Shown here: piece by piece, positions 27,308 through 36,455 of the stretch
Layout of the letters: each line of letters starts with the position of its first letter
Position numbering within the stretch: the first letter of the stretch is position 1
Assembly (NCBI GenBank): GCA_030448245.1
Contig: JAUJNH010000004.1
Coordinates: forward strand, 124,001 to 188,000
Source of the DNA: Acidimicrobiales bacterium
GTDB taxonomy: Bacteria; Actinomycetota; Acidimicrobiia; Acidimicrobiales; JAUJNH01
Reading direction: 5' to 3'
Length of the DNA stretch: 64,000 nucleotides
The notes under the pieces: model-generated
Told to the model about the DNA's origin: nothing
What the model saw: the letters and a program-made list of their open reading frames with translations, nothing else
The model's database searches: none
Position numbers and translations under genes: made by a program

Positions 27308-28957
27308 GTGCGCCCTGTGACAGCTGTCCTGCGACGACCCGGGGGATCCCGACGGTCGAGCAAGCTCATCGCTCCTCTCTGCCTGGCGCTGGTGGCAGCC
27401 GCCTGCAGCAGGGCCGACGACAACCTGGCAGGGGGCGCGGGGCCGCAGAACACCACCCCGGCGGCCGTCCAGGAGCTGGTGGTCGGCCACAACAAGGACC
27501 CGTGGATCGACGCCTCGCCGGGCGACAAGAAGCGGATCCCCAGCTACCCGCTCAACGCCGACGTGTGCGAGACGCTGGTGAAGCTGGCGCCGAGCTACGA
27601 GGTGCAGCCGAGCATCGCCTCCAAGTGGGAGTTCGTGGGCAACAACACCTTCCGGTTCACCCTCAAGGGCGAGCCGAAGTTCAGCGACGGGCAGCCCGTC
27701 ACCGTCCAGGACGTCAAGTACTCGCTCGACTACACCCTGCAGGAGCCGAAAACGTCCGGCTTCGAGTTCCTGGGGCCCGACTCGGTCAAGGTCGTCGACG
27801 ACAAGACCGTCGACGTCACCCCCAGCCGGCCGAACCTCCGCCTGGTCGAGCAGATCAACCACCCGACGTTCACGGTCGTGTCCGCCGGGAGCGACCCGTT
27901 CAAGGACGTGATGGGCACCAAGTGCACGGGCCCCTTCAAGGTGTCCGAGTACGTGCCCGGGGAGCGCCTGGTCGTCGTGCGCAACGACAACTACTGGGGC
28001 GAGAAGCCGAAGCTCCAGAAGATCACCTTCCGCTTCTACCCTGACGACACCACGCGGATGCTGGCGTTGCAGAACGGCGAGGTCGACCTCGTCACCACCC
28101 TCCCCCGCGCCATCATCTCCAGCGTCCAGGGCCAGCCCGGCGTCAAGCTGACCGAGTCCCCGGTCGGCGCCGTCACCTTGATGTACGTCGCCCAGCGGGA
28201 GGCATCGGGCACGCCGAGGGTGCTCAGCGACGTGCGGCTGCGCCAGGCCGTGTCCCACTCGATCAACCAGAAGGAGTACGTCGAGGGTGTCCTGGCCGGC
28301 AACGCCGAGCTGGTCGAGACGGTGAACCCGCCGCGGGTCCTCGGGAGCGCGGCTGAGATGGTCAAGGGGATCCCCTTCGACCCGGCGGCCGCCGGGCGGC
28401 TGCTGGACGAGGCCGGCTGGCAAGCGGGCCCGGACGGGGTGCGGGCCAAGGACGGCAAGCCGCTGGCCTTGAACATCGTGTTCCCGCAGGGCCAGATCGA
28501 GCTCACGACCATCGAGTTCATCCAGGCCCAGCTGAAGAAGGTCGGCATCGTCGGCAACATCCAGCGGCTGGACCCCGGGGCCTACCGGGCTGCCCTCGAC
28601 AACGGCACGTACGACCTCGACGTGTCCCTGCCCAACCAGAACGACGCCAACCCGGCGTTCCTCATGGCGCTGCGCTGGTACTCGAAGGCGACGGGGAAGA
28701 ACGCGAAGATCATCTCGCCGGGACCGAACACCGAGTTCGAGCGGCTCGTCGACCAGACGGCCCAGGCAACGTCCCAGGAGGAGCTGCGGCGCCTCTCCGG
28801 CGAGGCGATGCACCAGCTGGTCGACGTGGAGGCTTCGGCCATCCCGCTGGCCGGCATCTCCCGCGTGCTCGCCCACAAGAACACGGTGCAGGGCCTCGAG
28901 GTGCACCCGTCGGGGACGAACCAGCGCTGGAGCACCGTCTTCATGGCGAAGGGGTGA
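27308..28957 (+). CDS. Peptide/nickel-type ABC transporter substrate-binding lipoprotein (family 5)
   Basis: A 549-residue extracytoplasmic binding protein. The signal peptide ends in the lipobox VAAAC (Cys33), anchoring it to the membrane. The family-5 features are ETLVKLAPSYEVQPSIASKW near residue 85, FSDGQPVTVQDVKYSLDY, and VRLRQAVSHSINQKEYVEGV. The GTG start at 27308 follows GAAGGAGATGAC. Ligand could be peptides or another small solute; this family is broad. It is the first gene of the binding protein-permease-permease unit. Confidence 0.9.
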   Translation: MRPVTAVLRRPGGSRRSSKLIAPLCLALVAAACSRADDNLAGGAGPQNTTPAAVQELVVGHNKDPWIDASPGDKKRIPSYPLNADVCETLVKLAPSYEVQPSIASKWEFVGNNTFRFTLKGEPKFSDGQPVTVQDVKYSLDYTLQEPKTSGFEFLGPDSVKVVDDKTVDVTPSRPNLRLVEQINHPTFTVVSAGSDPFKDVMGTKCTGPFKVSEYVPGERLVVVRNDNYWGEKPKLQKITFRFYPDDTTRMLALQNGEVDLVTTLPRAIISSVQGQPGVKLTESPVGAVTLMYVAQREASGTPRVLSDVRLRQAVSHSINQKEYVEGVLAGNAELVETVNPPRVLGSAAEMVKGIPFDPAAAGRLLDEAGWQAGPDGVRAKDGKPLALNIVFPQGQIELTTIEFIQAQLKKVGIVGNIQRLDPGAYRAALDNGTYDLDVSLPNQNDANPAFLMALRWYSKATGKNAKIISPGPNTEFERLVDQTAQATSQEELRRLSGEAMHQLVDVEASAIPLAGISRVLAHKNTVQGLEVHPSGTNQRWSTVFMAKG

Positions 28958-29008
28958 GGCCGTGGGTCGAGGGGACCTGACGGCTTCGGGGCGCCGGCGC
29001 GCAGACCG

Positions 29009-29965
29009 TTGATCGGCTACGCCGTCCGGCGCCTCCTCGGCCTGGTGCCCACCTGGCTCGGGATCTCGCTGTTCGCCTTTGCGCTGTCCACCCTCTCGCC
29101 CGGCGACCCGGCCGAGCTGATCCTCGGCCGGGAGCTGGACCGTCCACCGACACCGGCGCAGGTCGAGGAGTTCCGCAAGCGCACCGGCCTCGACCAGCCG
29201 TTCGTCGTGCAGTACGGCCGCTTCGTCGCGAACGCCGCCCAGGGCGACCTCGGGACGTCGTTCCGGTCCGACGAGCCCGTGCTCGACGAGCTCGTCGACC
29301 GGTTCCCGGCGACGCTCGAGATCAGCATTCCGGCGTTCTTGCTGGCCATGGCCCTGGCCCTGCTCATCGGCGTTCTCGCAGCCGTCCGTCGCAACTCGCT
29401 CTCCGACCACCTCTCTCGGGTTGCCGCGCTCCTCGGCGACTCCGTGCCCAGCTTCGTCCTCGCCTACTTGCTCATCATCGTCTTCTCGGTCACCCTCGGG
29501 GTGCTCCCGGTGGCCGGCCGAGGTGGGTTGGACCACCTGGTGCTCCCGGTCCTCACGCTGGCGCTGGCCACCACCGCCAGCCTCATGCGGCTGACCCGCT
29601 CCAGCCTCCTCGACGTCCTCGGCGAGGACTACGTCCGCACCGCCCGGGCCATGGGCCTGCCCGAGCGCACGGTGATCGCCCGGTACGCGCTGAAGAACGC
29701 CCTGGTGGCCGTGGTCACCGTCGCCGGCCTGCTGTTCGCGGGCTTCATCACCGGGATCGTCATCGTCGAGACCGTCTTCGCCTGGCCGGGTGTCGGGCGG
29801 TACGTGGTCGACTCGATCTTCGACCGCGACTACGCGGTGATCCGGGGGTTCGTGGTCTTCACCGGCACGGTGTTCGTCCTGATCAACCTGGCGGTCGACC
29901 TCCTCTACGTCCGGCTCGACCCGCGGGTCCGCCTCGGCGCCAAGGGAGGCTCCCGTGGCCGCTGA
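29009..29965 (+). CDS. ABC transporter permease (DppB type)
   Basis: A 318-residue membrane protein with about six helices. It starts at a TTG (29009) with IGYAVRRLLGLVPTWLGISL, the DppB-family opening. The permease loop is EDYVRTARAMGLPERTVIARYALKNAL, matching the EAA motif that docks onto the ATPases. Last helices are VVETVFAWPGVGRYVVDSI and the C-terminal VLINLAVDLLYVRLDPRVRL. It overlaps the next permease gene by 11 bases. Confidence 0.9.
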   Translation: MIGYAVRRLLGLVPTWLGISLFAFALSTLSPGDPAELILGRELDRPPTPAQVEEFRKRTGLDQPFVVQYGRFVANAAQGDLGTSFRSDEPVLDELVDRFPATLEISIPAFLLAMALALLIGVLAAVRRNSLSDHLSRVAALLGDSVPSFVLAYLLIIVFSVTLGVLPVAGRGGLDHLVLPVLTLALATTASLMRLTRSSLLDVLGEDYVRTARAMGLPERTVIARYALKNALVAVVTVAGLLFAGFITGIVIVETVFAWPGVGRYVVDSIFDRDYAVIRGFVVFTGTVFVLINLAVDLLYVRLDPRVRLGAKGGSRGR

Positions 29966-30890
29966 GTTAAGCGCCGAGCGCCACTCGGTCCCGCTGGAGA
30001 TCGAGGCCGCCGAGGGCGTGGCTCGACCCGGCTCGCTGCTGCGGCAGCTCCTGGGTGACCGCCTGGCCCGGACGGGGCTGCTCATCGTCAGCGTGTTCGC
30101 CCTCGCCGCCCTGTTCGCCCCGCTCCTCGCCCCCCACGACCCACTGGCCATCGACCCCCTCAACCGGCTGGCCGACCCGAGCCGCCTGCACCCGCTCGGC
30201 ACCGACCAGCTGGGGCGGGACACGCTGAGCCGGGTCCTGTTCGGGGCCCGCTGGTCGCTGGGGACGGCCGCGGTGGCCACCGTCGTCGTGATCGCCATCG
30301 GCGTGTTCGTCGGGACGCTGGCCGGCTACTACGGCGGCCGCCTGGACGCGTTGCTGATGTGGGTGGTCGACGTCCTCCTCGCCTTCCCCAGCCTCATCCT
30401 CTACCTGGCGATCGTCGGGACGCTCGGGCCCGGCCTGCGGAACGTGATGATCGCCCTGATCGCCCTCTCCTGGGTGGCCTACGCCCGGGTGGTGCGGGGG
30501 CTCGTCCTGTCGATGCGCGAACGCGGCTTCGTCCGAGCGTCCCGGCTGCTCGGTGCAGGGGACCGCCGCCTGATGTTCCGCCACATCCTGCCGAACGTCG
30601 TGCCTCCCGTGGTGATCCTGGCCAGCCTCCAGATGGGGGGACTCATCATCGCCTTGGCGGCGCTCGGCTTCTTCGGGCTCGGCGTCCAGCCGCCCACCCC
30701 CGAGTGGGGCACGATGGTCAACGAGAGCCGGCTGTTCCTGCAGACGGCTCCGGCCCTGATGATCTGGCCGGGGCTGGCCATCAGCCTCACCGTCATCGGC
30801 TTCAACCTCCTCGGCGACGGCCTGCGGGACGTCCTCGATCCCCGCCTCGGGCCCGCGGCGCGGCGGGGCCGCCGCCGTCGACGGACGTGA
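29955..30890 (+). CDS. ABC transporter permease (DppC type)
   Basis: A 311-residue permease. N-terminal helix (GLLIVSVFALAALFAPLLAP), then the DppC signature HPLGTDQLGRDTLSRVLFGARWSL. The EAA loop is RERGFVRASRLLGAGDRRLMFRHILPN, and the end is DGLRDVLDPRLG. GTG start at 29955 inside the previous gene. It completes the importer with the two divergent ATPases. It is convergent with the L,D-transpeptidase gene, only 15 bases away. Confidence 0.9.
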   Translation: MAAELSAERHSVPLEIEAAEGVARPGSLLRQLLGDRLARTGLLIVSVFALAALFAPLLAPHDPLAIDPLNRLADPSRLHPLGTDQLGRDTLSRVLFGARWSLGTAAVATVVVIAIGVFVGTLAGYYGGRLDALLMWVVDVLLAFPSLILYLAIVGTLGPGLRNVMIALIALSWVAYARVVRGLVLSMRERGFVRASRLLGAGDRRLMFRHILPNVVPPVVILASLQMGGLIIALAALGFFGLGVQPPTPEWGTMVNESRLFLQTAPALMIWPGLAISLTVIGFNLLGDGLRDVLDPRLGPAARRGRRRRRT

Positions 30891-30905
30891 AGCTCGGCCC
30901 CTCCG

Positions 30906-31880
30906 CTAGGCCGGGTTGAGGGGGTCGCGGGGGACGGTGACCTCGTCGGGGGCCTCGAGCGGGGCGGTCTCGCCGAAGGGGACCGGGGCCACCTTGCCGC
31001 CGACGACGTAGACGGGGTCGCCCACGGCGACGGTGTCGTAGACCCAGCCGCTCTCCCACATCGGGACCCGGACGCATCCGTGCGAGGCCGGCGTGGCCGG
31101 GATCGACGGCGAGCCGTGGATGGCGATGCCGCCGAAGAAGTAGACGGGGTCGTACAGGCTGCCCAGCGCCGAGACCCGCAGGCCCTTGATCTTCCGGTCG
31201 GCCCGGTAGGAGCCACCGGGGGTGATGGCCATGTCGCACCCGCCGCCCTTCTCCTTCGGGACGCAGTAGCGGGCGCCGTTGCCGGTGGACACCGGCAGGA
31301 CCCGCAGGAGCTTCCCGTCCTTCCAGAACTGGGCGATCTGGCGCTTGAGGTCGATCTCGACCCGGCTCGGCTCGGTGGTGGCGACCATCGGAGCGCCGAG
31401 AGGGGCGGCGGCCAGCTGGGCCAGGGTCGCCGGGTCGGCCCGACCGGTGCGGGGCAGGCCCTGCTGCTTCTGGAAGCCCATGACGGCCATGCTGAGGCGG
31501 CCGTCGTAGGCGCCGTCCACCTTGCCCGGGTTGAAGCGGAGCGCCCCGAGCCGTTCCTCGAGGGCGGTGGCCGCCGGCCCCTTGGCTCCCGCAGCCAACC
31601 CGCGAGGGCCGCCGTCGATCGGCGCGGCGGGCGCCACCGTCTCGCCGCCGGCCGTGAGGGCGGTGGTGGTGGCAGCGGCCCCGGCGAGCGTGCTGGGCGC
31701 CACCAGGGGAGCCACCAGCGAAGGCTTCACGGAGCCTGCGACCGAGATGCCGGCGGCGGCGGCGCCTGCCCCCGAGGCCTCGCCGCTGGCGGGCGGCAGG
31801 CTGCGCTCGGAGCAGCCGAGGAGGCCACCGCCGGCGAACAGGACGGCGACAAGCACGGGGTAGGAAGCGCGGCTCGTCAC
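30906..31880 (-). CDS. L,D-transpeptidase lipoprotein with peptidoglycan-binding domain
   Basis: A 324-residue cell-wall enzyme. From GTG at 31880 the signal peptide ends in the lipobox GLLGC (Cys23). A Ser/Ala/Thr-rich linker leads to a PG_binding_1 domain (LRFNPGKVDGAYDGRLSMAV). The YkuD catalytic domain then has IAIHGSPSIPATPASHGCVR, with catalytic Cys near 269 in SHGCVR. It would form 3-3 cross-links or attach proteins to peptidoglycan outside the membrane. A longer frame from ATG at 31928 exists, but would leave the signal peptide internal. Confidence 0.87.
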   Translation of the reverse strand: MTSRASYPVLVAVLFAGGGLLGCSERSLPPASGEASGAGAAAAGISVAGSVKPSLVAPLVAPSTLAGAAATTTALTAGGETVAPAAPIDGGPRGLAAGAKGPAATALEERLGALRFNPGKVDGAYDGRLSMAVMGFQKQQGLPRTGRADPATLAQLAAAPLGAPMVATTEPSRVEIDLKRQIAQFWKDGKLLRVLPVSTGNGARYCVPKEKGGGCDMAITPGGSYRADRKIKGLRVSALGSLYDPVYFFGGIAIHGSPSIPATPASHGCVRVPMWESGWVYDTVAVGDPVYVVGGKVAPVPFGETAPLEAPDEVTVPRDPLNPA

Positions 31881-31963
31881 GGTCGGTGGGCCTTTCGCGG
31901 GCAATGGGGGAAGTTCAGCGTCATCCAATCAGACGCCGGGCCCAGACTCAACGTTCCCCGGGA

Positions 31964-33175
31964 TCACACCTGTTTCGAGGTGGCCGCGGGCGCCGGCACC
32001 GGGTCGAGGGCCCGCAGGGCCGCAGGCCGCAGCAGGGCGAGGCCGGACACCACGGCGAGCAGGGCTGCCGCTCCCACCGTGGTTGCCCAGCGCAGGCCGA
32101 GGGCGTCGCCGACCACTCCCTGCCACAGTGCCCCCAGCGGGTAGAGCGTGCCCAGGCCGACGAGGAAGAGCGAGACGACCCGTCCCCGGTACGCGGCCGG
32201 CGCCCGCACCTGCACGACCGCCTGCAGCCCGGCCAGCACGCCGATGTACGAGGCGCCCAGCAACGTCATGGCCACGGCCGCCCACCACAGCGTGGGTGCC
32301 CAGGCGTAGGCGGTGACGAGCGCCGGGGTGCACACCAGCCAGACCAGCAGGGTGCGCCGGCGGCCGAAGCGCAGGGCCAGCGACGGCACGAGCAGTGCAC
32401 CGGCCACGGCGCCGATCCCCTGGGCGGTGGTCAGCAGCCCGGTGGCGCGGGCCACCGCCCGCTCCTCGTCGCCCACCAGCGCCCCCGCCCGGCCGGCGAC
32501 CAGGGCGATGAAGGGGGAGACCAGCAGGGCGGTCACGGCGATCAAGCCGAGGGCCGAGCGGCAGCCCGGCTCGTCCCGGGCTGCCCGGGCGCCGGCGACG
32601 ATGCGGGCCAGGACCCCGACGCGGTCGGGCGCCGGGGGAGGGGGGAGCCGGATGGCCGCGGTGGCGGCCACCGCGGCGAAGAACGTCAGGGCGTTGAGCG
32701 CGAAGGCGGCCTCGAAGGAGCCGACGGCGATGACCACGGCGGCCAGGGCCGGGCCGAGGACCCGGCCGATGTTGAACTGCGCCGACCCCAGCACCACCGC
32801 CCCCAGCAGCTCGTCGGGCGGCACCAGGTCGGGGAGGAGCGCCTGCAGGAAGGGCAGGCGCAGCGCGCCCGAGCAGCCCTCGACGAACACCAGGGCTATG
32901 ACCACGGCGGGCGTGGCCAGGTCGCGCAGGGCCAGCACGGCGAGGGCGGTGGCCACGGCCGCCTCGAAGCAGTTGAGGGTGATGAGGAAGCGGCGCCGGT
33001 CCAGCCGATCGGCCAGCGCGCCGCCCACTGGCGAGAGCAGCCCGATGGGCAGGAAGGCCGCGACCGCAGCCAGCGCGACGAACGCGTCGCGGCCGGTGGT
33101 GGCCTTGATCAGCGCCCCGACGGCCACGGTCTCCATCCACGAGCCGGCGTTGGAGACCATCCCGGCCGTCCACAT
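31964..33175 (-). CDS. MFS transporter (EntS-like exporter)
   Basis: A 403-residue transporter with about 12 hydrophobic helices. It contains GGALADRLDRRRFLITLN, the loop 2-3 motif of the major facilitator superfamily, and FGRRRTLLVWLVCTPAL in the second half. It resembles the MFS_3 group exporting siderophores or drugs. Upstream codons read LAPLRHRPFAAM, like the usual N-terminus of this group, but no conventional start codon is seen there, so the ATG at 33175 may be slightly short. It appears monocistronic. Confidence 0.82.
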   Translation of the reverse strand: MWTAGMVSNAGSWMETVAVGALIKATTGRDAFVALAAVAAFLPIGLLSPVGGALADRLDRRRFLITLNCFEAAVATALAVLALRDLATPAVVIALVFVEGCSGALRLPFLQALLPDLVPPDELLGAVVLGSAQFNIGRVLGPALAAVVIAVGSFEAAFALNALTFFAAVAATAAIRLPPPPAPDRVGVLARIVAGARAARDEPGCRSALGLIAVTALLVSPFIALVAGRAGALVGDEERAVARATGLLTTAQGIGAVAGALLVPSLALRFGRRRTLLVWLVCTPALVTAYAWAPTLWWAAVAMTLLGASYIGVLAGLQAVVQVRAPAAYRGRVVSLFLVGLGTLYPLGALWQGVVGDALGLRWATTVGAAALLAVVSGLALLRPAALRALDPVPAPAATSKQV

Positions 33176-33301
33176 CGCGGCGAAGGGGCGGTGGCGCAGG
33201 GGGGCCAGGGCCGCGGGCGGGCGGACGCGTCCTACGGGACCACGACCTTCATCAGGCTCCTTCCGGGGGGTGGGGCGGGCGGGCAGCGTACGCTCCGCCC
33301 C

Positions 33302-33676
33302 ATGGCACGACGTGCGTTCACCGGCTTCGGCGCGGGCCGGTCGGCCGACGAGGCTCTGGCCACCGCCGCGGTCCCGCCCAGCCTCAGCCGCGTCGGCGAG
33401 GTGGCGGTGCCCGATGGGGAGAACCCGTCGAAGGTTGGCACGTTCGTGCAGCGGGTCGCCCTCGACCCTGCCGCCCTCGGCGACGTCCCGGTCGAGCTTC
33501 GGTCGACCGTCGAGGTGGCGGCGGCGCAGCTGGCCGAGTCGCCCGACCTCGCCCTGGCCATCTCGATGGCGGGCACCCCGGCCGGGGACAAGATGCTGGC
33601 CCGCCTGGCTCCCGCCGACGACCAGGCCGTGCCGTGGCTGCTCTTCGGCCTGGTGGAGGCCGAGCCCGAGGGCTGA
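33302..33676 (+). CDS. Conserved-looking hypothetical protein
   Basis: A 124-residue soluble protein, ATG at 33302, with no membrane segment or recognised domain. It includes RVGEVAVPDGENPSKVGTFV and a helical part STVEVAAAQLAESPDLALAI. It is divergent from the MFS gene and convergent with the HD hydrolase gene. Function unknown. Confidence 0.6.
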   Translation: MARRAFTGFGAGRSADEALATAAVPPSLSRVGEVAVPDGENPSKVGTFVQRVALDPAALGDVPVELRSTVEVAAAQLAESPDLALAISMAGTPAGDKMLARLAPADDQAVPWLLFGLVEAEPEG

Positions 33677-33697
33677 TCCGCGCCGCGGCCGGGGTGG

Positions 33698-34255
33698 TCA
33701 GGTGAGCGAGGCGAGCTCGGCAGCCATGTTCGCCCGGGCCCGCTGCTCCTGGACCTGAAGGGGAGGGGTGCTGAACAGGCGCGGGGCGGCGAGCAGCCTC
33801 CGCAGGACGTCGGTCCGCCCCCGACGCCAGGCCCCGTCCGGCAGGTGGGCGAACTCCCGGCGCACATCGCGGACATAGGCGACGTAGGCCGCTCGAGGCG
33901 CGGCCAGCACGGACAGGTCGGCGTCGACGAGCACCGCCTCGTCGGCGGCCGACGCCCGGTGGCCGGCGGTGGCCAGGACCAGCCGCTGCACCGCAGCCAC
34001 CCGGGCGGGAGGCTCGAGCCCGGCGAGCACCTGGCCGGCCAGATCGGCGCTGTCGGCCTCGTTCCGGTCGGAGCGGGGGTCATAGACGGCGTCGTGGAAC
34101 ACCGCGGCCAGGCGCACGGCGGCGGGGTCCGGCACCTCCACCGCAGCCAGGAGCCGATCGATCACCCCGAGCACGTGCTCGAGGTGGCGGCGGTCGTGGT
34201 AGCGGCGGTGGGGCTCGTCGTAGCGCGCCGCCACCTGCTCGAGGGCAGGCAACAT
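33698..34255 (-). CDS. HD-domain metal-dependent phosphohydrolase
   Basis: A 185-residue predicted HD hydrolase. Metal-binding residues are in YHDRRHLEHVLGV (His) and AAVFHDAVYDPRSDRNEADSA (the HD pair), followed by VLATAGHRA and a later Asp in LVDADLSVLAAP. It belongs to the COG4339-like group, whose substrate is not known; a nucleotide is likely. The ATG at 34255 overlaps, head to head, the start of the DUF4031 gene. Confidence 0.82.
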   Translation of the reverse strand: MLPALEQVAARYDEPHRRYHDRRHLEHVLGVIDRLLAAVEVPDPAAVRLAAVFHDAVYDPRSDRNEADSADLAGQVLAGLEPPARVAAVQRLVLATAGHRASAADEAVLVDADLSVLAAPRAAYVAYVRDVRREFAHLPDGAWRRGRTDVLRRLLAAPRLFSTPPLQVQEQRARANMAAELASLT

Positions 34256-34532
34256 GGCGGTGATGATTCTGGTCGACGACCCCCTCTGGTTGTGGCGGGG
34301 TCGCCGGTGGTGCCACCTGGTCAGCGACGCGTCCCACGACGAGCTCCACGCCTTTGCCAGTCGGCTCGGCCTGCCCCGCCACGTCTTCCAGGGCGACCAC
34401 TACGACCTGCCCGAGGACCACCGGGAACGGGCGATCGAGCTGGGCGCCACCGCCGTCGGCAGCCGCGAGCTGGTCCGACGTCTCCGCGCCGCCGGCCTGC
34501 GCCGCACCCCTTCACGACCCGGTTCTGGATAG
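34254..34532 (+). CDS. DUF4031 family protein
   Basis: A 92-residue small protein matching DUF4031: MILVDDPLWLWRGRRWCHLV, then DELHAFASRLGLPRHVFQ, DHYDLPEDHRERAIELGA and a Ser/Arg segment. Members are widespread, often cytoplasmic and uncharacterised; the conserved Asp, Trp, His and Tyr residues suggest an enzyme. Start is the ATG at 34254 or 34263. It overlaps the HD gene head to head. Confidence 0.8.
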   Translation: MAVMILVDDPLWLWRGRRWCHLVSDASHDELHAFASRLGLPRHVFQGDHYDLPEDHRERAIELGATAVGSRELVRRLRAAGLRRTPSRPGSG

Positions 34533-34535
34533 CAC

Positions 34536-34561
34536 GAGGGGGGAGCCGAAGCTCCCCCCTC
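34536..34561. terminator. Strong bidirectional hairpin
   Basis: GAGGGGGGAGC-CGAA-GCTCCCCCCTC: 11 perfect base pairs with a four-base loop, just 4 bases after the DUF4031 stop. It lies between that gene and the convergent sufU gene. There is no T run, but the stem is very stable; it can serve both directions. Confidence 0.75.
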
Positions 34562-34674
34562 GCGGCGGCTGCTGCGCTCGGCGGGTGCGCAGCGCCACTT
34601 CCCGAGGGCAGGTGGCGGACCCGCACCCCAGGCGACGGTCAGTGTAGCCGCTCGACGCGCCTAGGCGAGTCGGC

Positions 34675-35169
34675 TCAGGCCGGCGCCTCGTCGAGCGCCT
34701 GGGTCAGGGTGTTCCACGAGAGCGTTGCGCACTTGATCCGGACTGGGAACTTCACGACGCCCTGCAGCGCCTCCAGATCACCCAGCTTCACGTCGGGATC
34801 GTCGGCGCCGGCCCCGTCGGCGCCGTCCTCGTCGAGCTGGTCGGCCTCACCCCCGAGCGCCTGCTCGTGGATGGACATCAGCCCCTTGAAGCGGCGGATC
34901 AGCGCCCGGGCCTCGGCCACGCTCTTTCCCTTGACCGCGGCCGTCATCATCGATCCCGACGACTGGCTGATCGAGCACCCCTGGCCGGACACCTTGATGT
35001 CGGCCACCGTCCCGTCGTGCAGGTCGACGAACAGCACCACCTCGTCGCCGCACAGGGGGTTGAAGCCCTCGACCCGCTGGGCCGGCGGGGTCGGCAGCTC
35101 GCCCCGGTTCCGTGGGCTGCGGTAGTGGTCGAGGATGATCTCGCGGTACAGGTCCTCGAGGCCGGCCAT
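34675..35169 (-). CDS. sufU: SUF system scaffold/sulfur acceptor SufU (NifU-like)
   Basis: A 164-residue U-type protein. The three conserved Cys are Cys40 (GFNPLCGDEV, with Asp42), Cys65 (VSGQGCSISQSSGSM) and Cys147 (VRIKCATLSW), which bind zinc and accept persulfide sulfur from SufS. Last gene of the leftward sufC-sufS-sufU unit, 20 bases after sufS. An acidic insert (EADQLDEDGADGAGADDPD) separates the second and third motifs and is longer than usual. Confidence 0.92.
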   Translation of the reverse strand: MAGLEDLYREIILDHYRSPRNRGELPTPPAQRVEGFNPLCGDEVVLFVDLHDGTVADIKVSGQGCSISQSSGSMMTAAVKGKSVAEARALIRRFKGLMSIHEQALGGEADQLDEDGADGAGADDPDVKLGDLEALQGVVKFPVRIKCATLSWNTLTQALDEAPA

Positions 35170-35189
35170 GAGAGGGTCCTTCCTTCTTC

Positions 35190-36455
35190 CTACAGCGAGA
35201 ACAGGTCGTCGGCGTCCGACAGGCCCTCGACGAGGGCGTCGACGTCGGACTCGTCGTTGTAGACGTAGAACGACGCCCGGGTGGTGGCACCGACACCGAG
35301 GCGCCGCAGCAGCGGCTTGGCGCAGTGGTGGCCGGCCCGCACGCAGATGCCCTTCTGGTCGAGGACCTGCGACACGTCGTGGGGGTGGATGCCCTTGTAG
35401 GTGAACGAGAGCGCCCCGCCCCGCATCGCCGGCTCGCTGGGCCCGTAGATCGTGATGTCGTCGCCGTGGCGCTCCTTGAGGGCACGCAGGGCGTAGGCGG
35501 TGAGCGAGACCTCGTGCTCGCGGACGGCGTCCATGCCCAGCGCGCCCAGGTACTCGACGGCGGCGTGGAGCCCGACGGCCTCGGCGAACGGCATGGTCCC
35601 GGCCTCGAACTTGGTGGGGACCTCGGCCGTGGTGAAGCCGTCGAGGCGCACGTCGCGGATCATCTCACCGCCGCCCAGGAACGGGGGCATGGCCTCGAGC
35701 AGCTCGGGCCTCGCCCACATGGCGCCGATGCCGGTGGGGCCGCACATCTTGTGGCCCGTGAAGCCGAAGAAGTCGACGTCGAGGGCGGCGATGTCGGTGG
35801 GCACGTGCGGGACCAGCTGGGCGCCGTCGACCAGCACCAGGGCGCCGGCGGCGTGGGCGGCGTCGGTGATCCGCCGGATCGGGGTGAGCGTGCCCAGCAC
35901 GTTCGACATGGCCGTGAACGCCATCAGCTTGGCGCCGTCCAGCAGCCGGTCGAGGTGGGTGAGGTCGAGCGTGTAGTCCTCGCCCATCGGCACGAAGCGC
36001 AGCTCGATCCCCAGCTTGTCCTTCAGCATCAGCCAGGGGACGAGGTTGGCGTGGTGCTCGACCTCGGTGAGCACCACGGCGTCACCCGCCTTGAGGTTGG
36101 CGCCGCCCCAGCTGGCCGCCACCAGGTTGATGGCCTCCGTGACGTTCTTGGTGAACACCAGCCCGCGGGGGTCGGGAGCCCCGACGAAGCGGGCGACGGC
36201 CCGGCGAGCCGCCTCGTAGGCCTCCGTCGACTCGACCGCCAGCTGGTAGGTGCCCCGGTGGATGTTGGCGTTGGACGTCTCGTAGAACCGGGCCATGGCG
36301 TCGAGCACGGCCCGCGGCTTCTGCGAGCTCGCCGCCGAGTCGAGGTACACCAGCCGCTGGCCATGCACGCGCCGGGCCAGGATCGGGAAGTCGGCCTGCA
36401 CCCGGGCCACGTCGAGCGGTGTCGCCGCCTTCCGGCCGGCCTCCACCGCGGTCAT
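35190..36455 (-). CDS. sufS: Cysteine desulfurase SufS
   Basis: A 421-residue PLP enzyme of the type II desulfurase group. It has VYLDSAASSQKPRAVLDAM, TEVEHHANLVPWLML and the PLP lysine at about 236 in GFTGHKMCGPTGIG. The catalytic Cys378 is in RAGHHCAKPLL. It takes sulfur from cysteine and passes it to SufU. Its ATG overlaps the sufC stop (ATGA), so the two are co-translated. Confidence 0.94.
   Translation of the reverse strand: MTAVEAGRKAATPLDVARVQADFPILARRVHGQRLVYLDSAASSQKPRAVLDAMARFYETSNANIHRGTYQLAVESTEAYEAARRAVARFVGAPDPRGLVFTKNVTEAINLVAASWGGANLKAGDAVVLTEVEHHANLVPWLMLKDKLGIELRFVPMGEDYTLDLTHLDRLLDGAKLMAFTAMSNVLGTLTPIRRITDAAHAAGALVLVDGAQLVPHVPTDIAALDVDFFGFTGHKMCGPTGIGAMWARPELLEAMPPFLGGGEMIRDVRLDGFTTAEVPTKFEAGTMPFAEAVGLHAAVEYLGALGMDAVREHEVSLTAYALRALKERHGDDITIYGPSEPAMRGGALSFTYKGIHPHDVSQVLDQKGICVRAGHHCAKPLLRRLGVGATTRASFYVYNDESDVDALVEGLSDADDLFSL

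Noticed and set aside
26102-30298. A 1398-codon reverse frame across the ABC transporter region
   Set aside because: Only the 26102-27181 part is a real ATPase. The rest is antisense to the binding protein and permease genes and Asp/Val/Glu/His-rich, typical of shadows in high-GC DNA.
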